Numbered from the stretch's first letter, positions 38,273 through 52,377 are shown. The stretch is 64,000 nucleotides of DNA from Flaccisagitta enflata (GCA_965153355.1 OZ231126.1:12090001-12154000), one strand, 5' to 3'. Program-made: numbers and translations. Notes: generated by a model not told the origin, from the letters alone.

Positions 38273-38385
38273 ACTCACCGATATCCGAGATCTCATCATC
38301 CAGTATTTCATTAACTCACCGATATCACAGATGTCAACATTCATTGGTTCATTAACTCACCGATATCAGAAATGTCATCCCTGGC
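38273..38385 (-). repeat. Three 41-bp tandem copies of exon 6 end plus splice donor
   Basis: On the minus strand the segment coding D-I-S-D-I-G with the donor GGTGAGT is present three times. The GTGAGT sites (minus-strand hexamers) are at 38355-38360, 38314-38319 and 38273-38278, exactly 41 bp apart. Each copy keeps a stretch close to GATATCGGTGAGTTAATGAA. Copies two and three lie in the intron as modelled. If a downstream donor were used, the frame would run into TGA within eight codons (residues DIGELMNQ). Confidence 0.85.
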
Positions 38386-38482
38386 GTCTCCATTGAGTAG
38401 TTCGTCGTCGCTGTCGTCGTCGTTTTTGTCGTCGTTTTTCCGGTCGCCACCAGAGGCAGCATCGTCGTCACCGACCCGATTC
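38361..38482 (-). CDS. Irx: Irx coding exon 6 (acidic segment, residues 291-332)
   Basis: A 122-nt exon (acceptor TTGTTCAG-G, donor ATCG-GTGAGT). It completes Arg291 and encodes NRVGDDD and further Asp/Asn-rich sequence ending ELLNGDARDDISDI. An acidic region directly after the homeodomain (NR plus runs of Asp/Glu) is characteristic of Irx proteins. The exon end with its donor is repeated twice more at exact 41-bp spacing in the intron (see 38273-38385). Phase 2 in, phase 1 out. Confidence 0.85.
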
Positions 38483-38695
38483 CTGAACAAAAGATCAATC
38501 GAGAAGAAATTACAAAACTTTTAATTAGTTTCATTGTCAATAATTTGAAATTTCAGAGATACAAGTTTGCAAGTTAACAAGAATTTTATTAGATTATCAT
38601 GCAGATGAAAAAGGTCAACTTGCAACAGGACAAGATGTGGTTTAACTGAAGTGAGAATGGATTTCACAACCAGTGGGCCACAACATTCTCGGGCC

Positions 38696-38766
<71 letters not shown>

Positions 38767-38792
38767 GTCATCATCATCATCCCCGAACTCAC
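38483..38792 (-). other. Irx intron 5, holding an (ATC)n microsatellite
   Basis: A 310-bp intron. An (ATC)n run of about 70 bp lies at 38696-38776 next to the donor; the rest is AT-rich with no recognised element. Confidence 0.85.
38696..38776 (+). repeat. (ATC)n in Irx intron 5
   Basis: The run ends about 10 bp before the exon 5 donor. Confidence 0.97.
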
Positions 38793-38907
38793 CTTGGTGA
38801 CCACGTCATTTTGTTTTCTTTTTTAAGCCTCCTTCTGGCATTGGCAAACCATGTAGAAACTTGAGTCAATGTCATCTTTGTGATAATCGCCAACATGATT
38901 TTCTCTC
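38793..38907 (-). CDS. Irx: Irx coding exon 5 (homeodomain, second half)
   Basis: A 115-nt exon with acceptor AACACAG-GA and donor CCAAG-GTGAGT, phase 1 in and phase 2 out. It encodes [20 protein letters not shown], then [17 protein letters not shown] and a split Arg. This covers helices 2 and 3 with the recognition helix WFANARRR, in which Asn275 is the invariant homeodomain Asn51 and the neighbouring Arg residues contact DNA. The Ala at homeodomain position 50 is diagnostic of the Iroquois class within TALE proteins. The donor lies beside an (ATC)n tract that fills intron 5. Confidence 0.96.
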
Positions 38908-39075
38908 CTGTGTTAGACACAAAACACGGTGGGAAATTATTTGTATACAATGCTAACAGCTCAATTTGGAGTACGCTAATTCTCACAGCTGTTAAAAAAA
39001 AAGGAATTTGATCATTGGCGCTTTTAAGCGAGTTTAATACTAAAGAAAAATATAATATAGTGGCTTCAGACTTAC
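38908..39075 (-). other. Irx intron 4 (inside the homeodomain)
   Basis: A 168-bp AT-rich intron, GTAAGT to CAG, splits the codon for Gly253. It is the shortest intron of the gene and the only one inside the DNA-binding domain. Confidence 0.9.
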
Positions 39076-39188
39076 CTTTAGTAGGGTAAGGATTCTTGCG
39101 ATGTTCGTATAGCCAAGCTTTGAGTGTTGAAGTCGTTTCACGAGTCGCGTTTTTGCGTCGAGCGCCGTTCAAATCCATCGGACCGTAT
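39076..39188 (-). CDS. Irx: Irx coding exon 4 (homeodomain, first half)
   Basis: A 113-nt exon with acceptor TTTTCAG-A and donor AAAG-GTAAGT. It completes Gly215, continues [20 protein letters not shown] and ends at NPYPTK plus the first base of Gly253. This is the N-terminal arm, helix 1 and the three-residue loop extension (the TALE signature Pro-Tyr-Pro) of the Iroquois homeodomain, nearly identical to the bilaterian consensus. Translation read past the donor gives a nonsense insert before the second half; that insert is the 168-bp intron 38908-39075. Confidence 0.95.
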
Positions 39189-39707
39189 CTGAAAATACAA
39201 AATCGTAAAAGAAAGAAAATTCAAAACAAAATAGCAATCAAGACAAATTAGCCATCATCAGTTATTCGAACACAAGACAGCGGAAATTTCCAGTATATAA
39301 CTTGGAAAAGATGTTTAAACAATGTGGTAACAATAAAAGCGTGTTTCATTCAACGTAAGCTTACATCTGCTACCCTCGTTTAAACATTTTCCCTTCCCTT
39401 TCCTCACCCCCCCCCCCGTTCAAAAAAAAAGGAGGTGAAAAAAAACTTTACTTTCTCTCTCTTTCGTGTTCATTAACCGCTTTATTGGTTTGTGACAAGG
39501 AAACAAGATTGTTTTACCAAATATTTTCTGCTCACAACAAGCAGGGGAAAAAACGAATGATGAAAAAAACATGTTTCTTGAAAGACCATTGACGAAATAA
39601 TAAATGGTTTCTTAAAGACGTTTTTCAACCGAACACATCCTTTTTAAAAGATTGAAAAAAAAGGGGAAAAAAATAGAGAAAAAACGCGAGTATTGACAAA
39701 AAAACAA

Positions 39708-39905
39708 GGCCGGATACACGGCTACCCCAGTCGCGTGCGGGGGGGCAGGGGCCATATTAGAGGTTGCTTTATCATTTGGGCAGGAGCAGTGAGGCTAAAA
39801 ACCGCAAATACACCAAAAAAGTAATGTGTGGCAGACCGACGGACCAATGTACGGACGGACCGACGGACAAACAAAGCGGGTTGTAGAGTCGCGTAGCACG
39901 CTACT
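39708..39905 (+). mobile_element. Mosaic-family repeat, class I core
   Basis: A complete copy in Irx intron 3. The core, with TATCATTTGGGCAGGAGCAG and AAAACCGC, resembles the copies at 22719 and 57544. The 3' palindrome is slightly changed (GTCGCGTAGCACGCTAC). Confidence 0.8.
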
Positions 39906-40599
39906 AAAAACCGCAGGAAGCGTCATACTCAGTAGAACTAGTTACTCAGCTCATATAATCATGGTTCTTGTACGGACGTTGCTAGTGAATTGTGGGGATG
40001 AATGGAATGATGGCGTAAAAGAGTGAATGACACCATCAATCCATTATCAATGGTGATTGACTATGAGGGTGTTGAGGTGGCAACTAATAAGGGGGGTTCA
40101 GGTGGTACTAGTTGAAAGGGGAAGAGGTGGTAGTAAATAAGGGGGGTTGAGGTGGTGATTGAGAAGGGGCGGGGTCAGTTTCACGTCTCTGAACGAAAAA
40201 CTGGTTGTAATTACCATCTGGAAAACCAATTAAATCATCTCTTAGTGTCAAAAAAGGAAAAATTTGAAAGATATTTCCTTCTCAATTACTTTAAAAACAG
40301 GAAAGAAAAAAAAGAAAAAAGATCAAAATAAAAGATCAAAAGAATGAAATATTCTAAAGCTGACACGAACTTAGTTGAGCGAAGCGCGTTTAATCCCGTT
40401 TTCAATTCGACATAACCCTGTGACCTCCTCTTCCTCCTCCTCCTCTTTCTTCTCTTCCTCCTCCTCTTTTTATTCCTGTGACCTCCCCAGAAGACCAAAC
40501 AAACTGGTACACTTTCATAAGATACTGTCTTTGTCTATCCTCATTTCTCTTTCACTGCTCGATCGATTGTTTGTGAAGTGTGTTCGTGTGTGTGTGGAT

Positions 40600-40766
<167 letters not shown>

Positions 40767-41016
40767 ACTTTGGTCAGAGAAGATGATGATAATAACTTTG
40801 ATAAAAAAAAGTGCTTAAAAAATCATTTTTCGACTTTTTTTTCTCAATTCTTTTACAAAATGTGTTTTTCTCGTCAGCGACTCAGCGGGAGGCCGCCAGA
40901 GGTCTGACTAATTAAAGAAGGTGGAAACATACAAGATTAACTAAATGACTAATCTCAAACAAAAGGCACGATCGATCTCTGCGAAACAGATCTCTCTCTG
41001 GCTGTCTATCTGCTTG

Positions 41017-41019
<3 letters not shown>

Positions 41020-41055
<36 letters not shown>

Positions 41056-41087
41056 GTCTCTGTCTCTGTCTCTGTCTCTGTCTCTCT
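41020..41087 (+). repeat. (CT)n/(CTGT)n
   Basis: A short compound pyrimidine-rich tract. Confidence 0.92.
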
Positions 41088-41177
41088 CTTTCCTGAGCCC
41101 GGTCTTTATTTGTCACAATTGTCATCTGATCAGCGATAAACAAAGACCGCAAACAAATACACCTAAAAGAGCACAGG

Positions 41178-41180
<3 letters not shown>

Positions 41181-41262
<82 letters not shown>
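41181..41262 (+). repeat. (GA)n, 82 bp
   Basis: GACAGAGA decay on the right to about 41420. Confidence 0.98.
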
Positions 41263-41270
<8 letters not shown>

Positions 41271-42401
41271 GAGACAGAGAGAGAGACAGAGACAGAGAGA
41301 TCGAGGTAAAGACTGAGGCAGAGAGAAAGGGACAAACAGAGAGAGACAGAGAAAGACAAGAACAGAAAAACAGAAAGACAGACAGATACAAAAAGTAAAA
41401 GGAAAACAGAAACAAGGTTTGAGACAGAGGGAAGAGGATAAATAAGAGAAAAAAAAAAACAATAAAAAGAGTTTGAAATCATGAAATGCGATTGTGTGAT
41501 TGTGGCTGGTCGCAGAATGAAAGAAAAGGTTATCCTCCGTCTAATCCCAAGGAAACAAAATATTTGATCCAGATGACAACGTATTTTGTCGTCTTTTTCT
41601 TCCTCCTCTTCACCCACCCATTTTACCACTCCCCCCCCCCCCTTCCCTTCTCTTCAATCTCCCTTTTTTCTTTTTCTTCCATTTCGTCCTGTATTGTACC
41701 AAATCGCGGAAGGGAGCTTGTTTGGGTTCAAACGTGGCTTGAACGGCTAAAATAACACACACACGCAGTTAATTACGCACCGACGCCTTAAAGACTCATT
41801 TCGATCAGTACGCTTTTTCTTTATTACCATATGTCCATTGGTTGATTGTACCAACTCTCACGAAGGGCCATAAAACTAGAGTCAGATACACATACACATA
41901 TATTTCACTTCCACAACCTATATATACGCGCATTCATCTGTTGCACTTTAAATCATGTCAGTGACACGAGTATGACAAATAGGCACATCAACAAACCCAC
42001 TCTTTTCGTAATCCTGGACTTAGAAGCAGAACAATGCCCAGGTTGAGAGGGAATTATGATTTGTGAATGAAAGAGTTGTGATCCAATCGTTCTACTAACA
42101 GGTATTTTGGGTGTGTAAAAACCACCACAATTCTTTTTTTATTGTTTTGCATCGCGATTTCAACCTTTTTTTCTTTAACCCCCACAGGTTAATAATATTA
42201 ATGATATTGATATGAAAGAAGAATGAAAAGTAAGTCTCTCTCCCTTTTTTGTGAAGGAAGAAAAGAAACTGGAGAGTGTGGAGATTAGAGACTTGAAAAG
42301 GATCAAAATACACACATACATAAAGGAGCAATACATAGAAACGCATTCCTTCTGTATGAATGGTTGAATTTAAGAGGAGAAAGGGGATGATTAGAGAAGA
42401 G

Positions 42402-42404
42402 AAA

Positions 42405-42480
<76 letters not shown>

Positions 42481-42538
42481 ACAAGAAAGAAACAAAGAAG
42501 AAAAAGAGAGAAAGAGAGAAAAAAAGGAAGGAAAAAAA

Positions 42539-42602
<64 letters not shown>

Positions 42603-42660
42603 AAAAGAAAGAAAGATGGAAAGATGGAAAGAGAAAAAGAAAGAAAAAAAAGAAAAAGGC
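42402..42660 (+). repeat. (GAAA)n in two blocks
   Basis: Two GAAA runs separated by an impure purine stretch (42480-42540). Confidence 0.96.
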
Positions 42661-42765
42661 CAATAAGAGGTTTGTGGTTAATCCTACCCAACGACAATGC
42701 CGGAAATATAAACACACACTCACACACACAAAATGTCTGAGCTGTTCGTGAATACCATATGAGAC

Positions 42766-42768
<3 letters not shown>

Positions 42769-42844
<76 letters not shown>
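42769..42844 (+). repeat. (GA)n, 76 bp
   Basis: Pure run with GAAA decay on the right. Confidence 0.98.
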
Positions 42845-42854
<10 letters not shown>

Positions 42855-43197
42855 GAGAGAGAGAGATTGAGGAAAATCTCACACCAAAAATCGCCTTAAA
42901 AATCAAATTTCCTGATATTTTTCCCTCTTTCTTTCATTTTCCTCTTCCTCCTATTTCCATACTTTGCACTTTGTGCATCAACAGGATATTTGGTTGCTAC
43001 AGTAAGACACGCTTTGAGGGAACTTGCAAAGAGAGAGAGTATCAGAGATGTTCATAGAGACTCTTATTCTTATTCTTAAAAGGTCAAAGAAAGTGATGAA
43101 ATAAACAATTGTTTTTAACTTAGAAACAATTGATTAATAATGCATCATAACGAGGCTGAGGTCGGTCTATCCTCCTTCACCTTCTTCTCCTCCCCAT

Positions 43198-43199
43198 CC

Positions 43200-43259
<60 letters not shown>
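43198..43259 (+). repeat. (ATC)n, about 62 bp
   Basis: Same unit and orientation as the tract in intron 5. Confidence 0.97.
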
Positions 43260-43260
<1 letters not shown>

Positions 43261-43380
43261 GAATTCATGATGAGGGTAAGGCTCTGTTGGCACGCGCCAC
43301 AATTCGCGATTCCCTGTGAGAAAAATCTCTTTCCTTTTTTATCGTTTACAATTGACTCCAATCCACGATTGGAAGTGAAA

Positions 43381-44230
<850 letters not shown>

Positions 44231-44418
44231 AGGTTAATGAACACGCGTTAATGACTTAGAAGATGGGTTTAGGAGTGTAACTGAATTATCATATGACTAC
44301 ATCTTGTTATCACAACTTTAATTTTTTGTTCTCCCTATTGTCACAACTTTTTAATGCCTCTCGTTAACAGATCTCAGGTAAATTCTCTTTGAATCCATAT
44401 CATTTCTCTGTCTCTCTG

Positions 44419-44458
<40 letters not shown>

Positions 44459-44561
44459 CTGTCCGCGGGCGCTAGTTACGAGCTTCTTCCCATAAAATCA
44501 TCTCAAAATTTCCATTTACCTCCCTCACTTGTTCATGAAGACATAAAGGCCAAAAAGAGAG

Positions 44562-44708
<147 letters not shown>

Positions 44709-45243
44709 GAGAGAGACAGAGACAAAGAGAGACAGAGACAGAGAGAGACAGAGACAGAGAGAGAGTAAGCGAGAGCAATTTACCGGATGGAAGATACTAC
44801 TCGGTAATGACTCACAGAGCGTCGGGTGAATGAAATGATGACCGCCTAGTAAGTAATTACCATACCATACTAGTAAAAACTGTAAAGCTCCCATTTCGCC
44901 TTAGGAATCCACCCATCCTGGGTTTCTTTACCCCACCTCTTCCCGGTCTTCTTTTCATGTCTAACCGCCTTATATCCATTGGTGTTTTTAACGACAATAT
45001 TACTTTTTTTGTTTCTTTTTTTTTATGATGATCTCTTTATGTGCTTGATCTTCATGTAGAAAATTATGGAAGACCACCATCGATATTTCGTCAATGAACA
45101 AAATCAAGAAAACCTGTTCTTTATGTTCTTAAGCATCGTCGAAATTAGAGGTAAGAAAAAATGTATTGTCGAATAAGTTATAAGTGAAGATATGGATAGT
45201 TAAAGCAGAAAACTCATTATGTTTTCCCGAGAAGCAAACTTAC

Positions 45244-45341
45244 CCTGCGTATGGATAGACGGCCATAGGATCGTAAGGATAAGCCATTGGGTGAGGCGGA
45301 AGTCCGGGAGCGAAGCCTTCCTTCATTTCGTAAGGCGCGTT
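45244..45341 (-). CDS. Irx: Irx coding exon 3 (residues 183-215)
   Basis: A 98-nt exon between the acceptor TTCACACAG and the donor GG-GTAAGT. It enters in phase 0 and leaves in phase 2. It encodes NAPYEMKEGFAPGLPPHPMA followed by YPYDPMAVYPYA and a split Gly. Tyr-Pro-Tyr motifs directly before the homeodomain are typical of Irx proteins. It is too short to show as an independent ORF and is recognised only because it fits both neighbours in phase. Confidence 0.85.
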
Positions 45342-46209
45342 CTGTGTGAAAGAAGGAAAAGAGAAAGCAAGAAGACGGTTATCAAAAATTTGATTCACGG
45401 GATACTCGGTAAAGAGACGAGGATGTCAAATAATCAGGTTTAGATGAAATATGGAAAAGTTGAAGGAAGATAAACAAGAAAACGCACAAATAGAAACAAT
45501 AGCCCGTCAATCCGACATTTGCGACAGATGGATGTTAAAACGAACGCGTAATCAACACACAGACTGACCGAGCGACAGTTCACGGACTTTACTTTTAATA
45601 ATCGTTCTCTTGCGTAGTAAAGGTAATGAGTTGAGAGTAGAAAGGGAAGGAAAACGGAAATGGAAAAGTAAAAGAAGAAGTAATTTCAAACGGTTTTTTT
45701 TTCAAGTTGAGAAATACGCACGAAGCTAAGATGACCGATAATTTTTGGTCGGAGTAATCAGTAAAAGCAAACACTGTTTTGGACCTCTTTTCATGATCAA
45801 AGCTGAGCTTGCCAGTTCTCTTGCAAAGTCATGCACGAGAGAAAGACGATGATAAAAGAGACTGTATCCGGGTAATTCAGAATCCTAATCACACCAGCCC
45901 TTGTTACCTTCCCTTTATTCGTCTTTCGCGCTGTCCTTATATTCATCGCCGGTTTTTTTCCATTGGTGTTCCTTTGCTCATCTGGCATCTCTTATTCTTA
46001 CCTCCCTTTCTCTCCTTCTTTTCATTCCCCTCTGCCTTGCCTCGCTTCCCGTCCCCTTCTTCTTTCCCCCAACCTCCTTGCCCTCTTTCCCAAATGTCCC
46101 TCCTTTCCCTTTCCCTTTCCACTTTTCCCTCAACCTTCTCTTTGCCCTCTCATTTCCTTCTAGTTTTTTTGGCCATTTAACTGCCCTCGTCTTTCTATCG
46201 CTTTGGCTC

Positions 46210-46440
46210 GTGTGTCGTCGAGGTGATGGAGGTGGTTATGGTGGTTGTGCAATTGATGGGGGTGGTGGTGGTAGTGGTGGTGGCAGATGTCCCTTGCGTC
46301 TTGGATATGGCGTATGTGGACTTGTAATGGTGATGGTAATGATGGCGGTGGTAGTGGCGGTTCTGGTGGTGGTAGTGGTGGAGGTGCTGGAGATGATAGT
46401 GAGGGTGGTACTGGTGGTAACTGTGGTGGTGGTGCTGTGT
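46210..46440 (+). repeat. GGT-rich imperfect repeat
   Basis: Degenerate GGTGGT/GATGGT units over 230 bp. Confidence 0.85.
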
Positions 46441-46542
46441 CATGTGTCTTAGATATGTCGTGACTCGCCCTTTAACAATTTTGTGCCGCAGATTTGTTCT
46501 TGGGACCAAACTAAACGCCAAACATAGAGCAAAATAAGGAAG

Positions 46543-46720
<178 letters not shown>

Positions 46721-47046
46721 CATGTCTATCATTGCTCCATCTACTCTGCCATCTCCTTTGCTTCATGAGCAAGAGTTTGTTTAATGGACTAATATTTGGA
46801 AAATGGAAAAAAGGAAAAAGCAGAACCACTAATCAATCAATTCAAAGAATTCTCTCTCTCTCTCTTTTTCTATTCTCTTTTTTTTTTCCTTTATTCTTTT
46901 TTTTACCTCTTTTCTGGAACTACCTCCAATCTTCCCCATCTTTTTCTCCTTTACTCCTTTCTTTTTTTCTTCTTTTTTTCTTTCTTTCTTACTGTCTTTC
47001 TGTCTTGTCTCTTTCTCCATCACTCTTTCTCTTCATCTCTTTCCTT

Positions 47047-47162
<116 letters not shown>

Positions 47163-47398
47163 CTCTCCTTGCCGCTTATTGAAATCTGCAGACTGTGAAA
47201 TGTGATAAGAGACCATGAAGAGAAAAATCTGTTAGGGAAAGGAAAAGTAAAGGCGAAGGCAAAGAGAACGGATTTTTTTCTTTTTTTTAGCCAGTAACTG
47301 AATTGCATCAGAGAGTGACGCATGAAAAAAGAGTTGCTATATGGCAAATTGGTTGCAAGATGGTGGTTTCTCAGTCATTGGAGGACAACGGCACCAGC

Positions 47399-47468
47399 AA
47401 CAACGACAACAACAACAACAACAACAGCAACAATAACAACAACAACAACAACAACGACAACGACAACG

Positions 47469-47502
<34 letters not shown>

Positions 47503-47510
47503 CTACAACT

Positions 47511-47573
<63 letters not shown>

Positions 47574-47612
47574 GCAACAGCAACAACAACAACAACAGCA
47601 ACAACAGTAACA
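47399..47612 (+). repeat. (AAC)n beside the exon 2 donor
   Basis: About 214 bp with GAC and AGC variants; in Irx sense (GTT)n begins about 58 nt after the donor. Confidence 0.97.
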
Positions 47613-47669
47613 AAAAAAAACAAATAAACCTGGCAAACATGCAAGGACACCCAAACTTCCACTACTGAC

Positions 47670-48161
47670 CATGGCCGGGTAGAAGGCCGACTGTTGCATC
47701 GCGGCTGCGTAGGCTTCCGGCGTCGCGTAAGCGCCATAAATCGACGAAAGCGCCGCTGAGGGCGCCAAAGGCGAAGGATATCCGGCAGCCGCCGACGCCA
47801 ACAGACGAGTGGCGGCGTCAGAGGCCATCGCGGCGCTGTACTGCAAATGTGGCGGCGGAGGAGGAGGAGGAGGATGAGGATGAGTTGGAGGGGCGTGGGA
47901 TGGATGAGGAGGAAGAGACGGAGGAGGAGCGCCGATAGAGGAAGGTGGATGAGGGAGAGAAGGATGAGGAGGAGGAAGAGGAGGAGGAGGACAGTTGCAG
48001 TCGATTTGGTCGCAACACGAGGCTTTGAGGCTCTGAGTGGCGGAGGCCGAGGAGGAGGAGGGAGTCGAGGAGGAGGCGTGGAGTGGACTTCCGGTTTGAG
48101 GCGGCGTCTGAGGAGGAGCGGGAGGAGGAGGAGGAGGAGCCACGGATGAAGTCATTAGAAC
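47670..48161 (-). CDS. Irx: Irx coding exon 2 (residues 19-182, Pro/Ala-rich)
   Basis: 164 codons lie between the acceptor (ACCCTCAG then GTTCTAATG) and the donor (ATG then GTCAGT), with phase 0 at both ends. It starts VLMTSS, continuing the Irx N-terminal signature. Runs of Pro, Ser and His follow, then a cysteine cluster CCDQIDCNC in the place where Irx proteins have CCE and CSC motifs. An Ala-rich region ends with SSIYGAYATPEAY and QQSAFYPAM; the SAFY motif is shared with fly and vertebrate Irx. It is probably a disordered regulatory region. The neighbouring intron begins directly with an (AAC)n microsatellite, so the open frame continues past the donor as poly-Cys; that part is intron, not protein. 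Confidence 0.85.
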
Positions 48162-48677
48162 CTGAGGGTGGTAGAAAGAGAGAGTCAGAGGGAAGTGAAA
48201 TTGCGGAAGGATAGAGATAGATTGAAGGTTAAAGTAGCTACATGAGTAGGACAACATTACATTACAGCCAACATGTAGCTATAGTCCGCTCATATGGATT
48301 CTTAAGGACTTACAATTACGAATTGAATACGATCGCTATTTGACAGATATCATATTGAACCAGCCAATGAATGCTTATTCAATACTCATGCTCTCATACG
48401 CTACATATTCAAGATTTTGTCCGTGAAGGTGGGCGGTTATCTTAATCACATCTCGCCGACGGTGAAATACTTGGTTCAAAACAGGAATGAGTGTATCATT
48501 ACCAGACTTAGAACAGATAAACAGATGTTTTAACAGATTAGCAGACAAATGACGATTTTACTCTTTTTGTTGTTCCCGCTTTCATGCTTGTATTTCGATA
48601 TAAATAAGCGTTTTTTTTTGCCAATTTCCCCCGAGTATTAAATCGAATAAAAGCATCGGCATTCTTACTTGAGAATT

Positions 48678-48680
<3 letters not shown>

Positions 48681-48713
<33 letters not shown>
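48681..48713 (+). repeat. (CT)n, 33 bp
   Basis: Short pure run in intron 1. Confidence 0.95.
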
Positions 48714-48719
<6 letters not shown>

Positions 48720-49805
48720 CACTTTGATCTCAACGAAGTTTTTCGAAGATTTTTTTTCTCTTTAGATGAAATTAAAATTAAATCCCTTCTTTAATTCGGA
48801 TTACTTCTTCAATTTCTTTGTACTTCCCCTCCTCTACACGTTTTTTTTTTTTTTTTTTTTTTTTTTTGTCCGAAATACATTTCGGTCGCCCAAGCTTTAC
48901 ATGCATAAACTATCCGTCCTTCCTTCCTTCTGTCCGTTCGTCCGTTCGTCCATTCGTCCGTGTGACCTGAGGTCTTACTCCTACTGAAAAGGCAAATCGC
49001 ATGGCCCATATTAGGATCTATAGGACTGAAATTTCAAATTTGTGATGGCAGACTCATTATATTCGTAGCACTTGTGTGTATAAGTAAGATGGAAATCAAT
49101 CGAGTTCCCCCTGCGGGCTACTCGGGTGAACAAGCCCATCGCGGAGTTGGGCCCCCTACTGGGGAAGGGCCCCCTACTGGTTTGGGTGAATTTAAATAAC
49201 ATGTTTGAGGTGCCATTTTATCATCTTGTCAATTAGAATTCGGCGTGAATGATGTTCGATATACATTTTCAAGAATAAGAATAAGATGATCATGACAAAG
49301 ACGACGACGGCATTGAAAAGGACAACTAAAGCGGTTCCATTCACGCTCAAAACAATTATCATACACTTGTTCATGCATCATGGCACGTTTTTGTAACTGC
49401 ACATATTCACGGATTTTGCATACATTCATGTTTTTGGTTGTATGATCTCAATACATCTGAGTATTTTTGAGTCATGTATTCTTATGACAAAACTTTAAAA
49501 ACCAAGAAAGTGTTTTTTTGAAGGAATTGACCTCGATTTTGTTTTGAAGAAGGTTGTGCAATGTGCATTAATTAGAAAAAAAAAGAAGTTTCTAAAAGAC
49601 ATGATAGTTTTAATCAATTTTCAGTGACAACAAAAACTTTTGGATAGGTTTTAGGTATCATGATTAAATCATCCTCCAATGCAGACAGATCCAATGAGAT
49701 TGATTCTTGGCGGTTTGAAAAACTCACGTTCACAGAAAATAGATTTTGCAGTTGATGAATTTTAATTGATAGTTTTACTCGTAATTCTTAAATCCGAGAA
49801 GAAAT

Positions 49806-49807
<2 letters not shown>

Positions 49808-49901
<94 letters not shown>
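49808..49901 (+). repeat. (GA)n, 94 bp
   Basis: It lies 180 bp left of the longest GA tract. Confidence 0.98.
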
Positions 49902-49904
<3 letters not shown>

Positions 49905-50079
49905 TCTTTTAGGGCGGTAGATTTCTTTATTTTTTAAATGTGTACTATGGCGCTAATGAGGGAAAAGACAAGTTTAAAGAGAGAGAGTATTTATTTCGCT
50001 CCGATACAACGTAAATCAATTAGAAGCCTTAACTGAATGTTGAATGTTTGTCATTCAAAGTTGGACAGGAACGGAGAGA

Positions 50080-50328
<249 letters not shown>

Positions 50329-50943
50329 AAGACAAAGACAAAGAAACATAGACAGAAATAGACAAGAAACAGAGAGAAACAGAGAGGTAAGAAAAAAGGC
50401 TACTCATCCTCCCTTTTTTATCCTTTGCCAAAAAAAAGTCAAAATGGGAGTAAAGAGAGAGAGATAACTGATTGTCGAAAAAAAAAAAACTCAATTAAGA
50501 GGGAGAATGAGACATGCTATTGGGGTTGAAAGGAAAATTGATATCTGACTAATTACATCTGGTATACAAAAAAATTTTTTTCTCAAATCACGGAATGCAT
50601 TTGTAATGTTAGGTATTTTTTGACGCCCTTTATCTGTCTAAATCAACCATCGATGACCATTAGTCGGACAAACCATAATCCAAATAAATAGTCATGGCCC
50701 ATTACCTATGGGTAACCGGAGAAGCTGAATATGTGAAGGGCATGTGAAGCTCAATTGTTGTCAAGGTCATACATTTTTGTTACAAGCTGAAACACTTATG
50801 ACACTCAAGGAAACTTTTTCCTATTGCCATTTTAGTTTAAATCTACCAAAAATTCCTCTCTTTTTTTCAACGGCAAAAGAGACAAAGAATGCTGCAACAA
50901 ACTCAAAATTATCCAAACCCCCAAAAAGATGGAGCCTCTGACT

Positions 50944-51027
<84 letters not shown>
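50944..51027 (+). repeat. (CT)n, 84 bp
   Basis: Third long CT-oriented tract. Confidence 0.98.
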
Positions 51028-51030
<3 letters not shown>

Positions 51031-51365
51031 TTCACTCTGTGTCGGGAAGTTGTTTTTGTCTCTCTCACTCTCTTGAATGAAAATAGAAACCGACATCAAC
51101 ACATTTTTTTTTTCAAGCATGGCTCATTTTGAGAGTATTTTCTGTTTGTTTGTTCGCCTTTTTTGTTTTTGAATATCAAAGCAAAGCGACTTAAGGAGTA
51201 TGACTTCATCATGCGCGACCATATATCATTTTTTTGCAATGAAACGTGGGAAGAACCAACGAGGAATGTGACAAACTTGTAATTGGTATACATGACTTAC
51301 ACAATCTTTTCAAAAATAAAGAAAGATTGAGAAAAAAGAAATCAAAGATGAAAGCATGAAACAAA

Positions 51366-51380
51366 GAAAGAAACAAAGAG

Positions 51381-51477
<97 letters not shown>

Positions 51478-51543
51478 CAAAGAAAGACAAAAAGAAAGAA
51501 AGAAAGAAAGAAAGAAAGAGAGAAAGAAAGAAAAAAAGATTGA

Positions 51544-51639
<96 letters not shown>

Positions 51640-51642
51640 AAA
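51366..51642 (+). repeat. (GAAA)n, about 275 bp
   Basis: Several variant units (CAAA, GAGA). Confidence 0.96.
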
Positions 51643-51887
51643 TAGGAAGACATAGCGTTGGTCAGCGTGATTCATAAACAGATATATAGACAGAAAGATT
51701 AAAAGACAGACCGAAAAGATGAAAAAATGGTGGGTCTGAAATATGAACCAATTAGGAAGGATGTAGAATTTTAAACATTTACTTTTGAGAGCTGATAGGA
51801 GATAATCTTTAGATATTGTTTCCTTTCTGTTTTCTTGTGTCTCTGTTTAAGTCTTTACATCAAGTTTGGTTGGGAAGATGAAAACAA

Positions 51888-52095
51888 GCTACGCGGGGTT
51901 ACAATATCGTCGTGGACGGGTGGGCAGGGGCATCCAACCTCCATCCACAACTCAACCCCAACCCAAACCGTTACACACACAAGTATCTAGAACACTCGTT
52001 TTCCCACTATTCAACTTGATCATTACTGACAGGACTGGCAGACGGACAAACTGACGGATGGACAAAGCCTCTTATAGAGTCGCTAGTCCGCGACT
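51888..52095 (+). mobile_element. Mosaic-family repeat with unrelated core
   Basis: The 5' end is degenerate (AACAAGCTACGCGG) but GTGGGCAGGGGC is intact. The ~110-bp core (CCAACC/ACACAC-rich) matches no other copy in the window. The 3' end AGAGTCGCTAGTCCGCGACT is the same variant as in the copy at 8390. Confidence 0.7.
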
Positions 52096-52294
52096 TAAAA
52101 GGGCGATGAGGTTCAAGAAGGCGAGTGTAACCGGGGAAGGATGAGTATGAGCTTATGGAGGGGTAAGAAGCAGCTAGAGGTGATAGAGGATATAAGCAGA
52201 GGGGGGGGGGCGGGGGGTAGAAAGAGTTTGAGGTTAGACAGGAAAAAGTCTTTTGCTCTGAAAAAATGGAGAAGTTTATAAGTAAACATTCAAC

Positions 52295-52296
<2 letters not shown>

Positions 52297-52377
<81 letters not shown>
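52297..52377 (+). repeat. (GA)n, 81 bp
   Basis: It lies 200 bp right of a mosaic repeat. Confidence 0.98.

Noticed and set aside
47322-47668. Poly-Asn, poly-Thr and poly-Cys frames
   Set aside because: These are an (AAC)n microsatellite. The minus-strand frame is open only because it continues from the real exon 2 past its donor.
49100-49200. GC-rich stretch with GGGCCCCCTACTGG repeats as a tRNA or other RNA gene
   Set aside because: No cloverleaf or A/B box pattern could be drawn; it is only a short tandem duplication.
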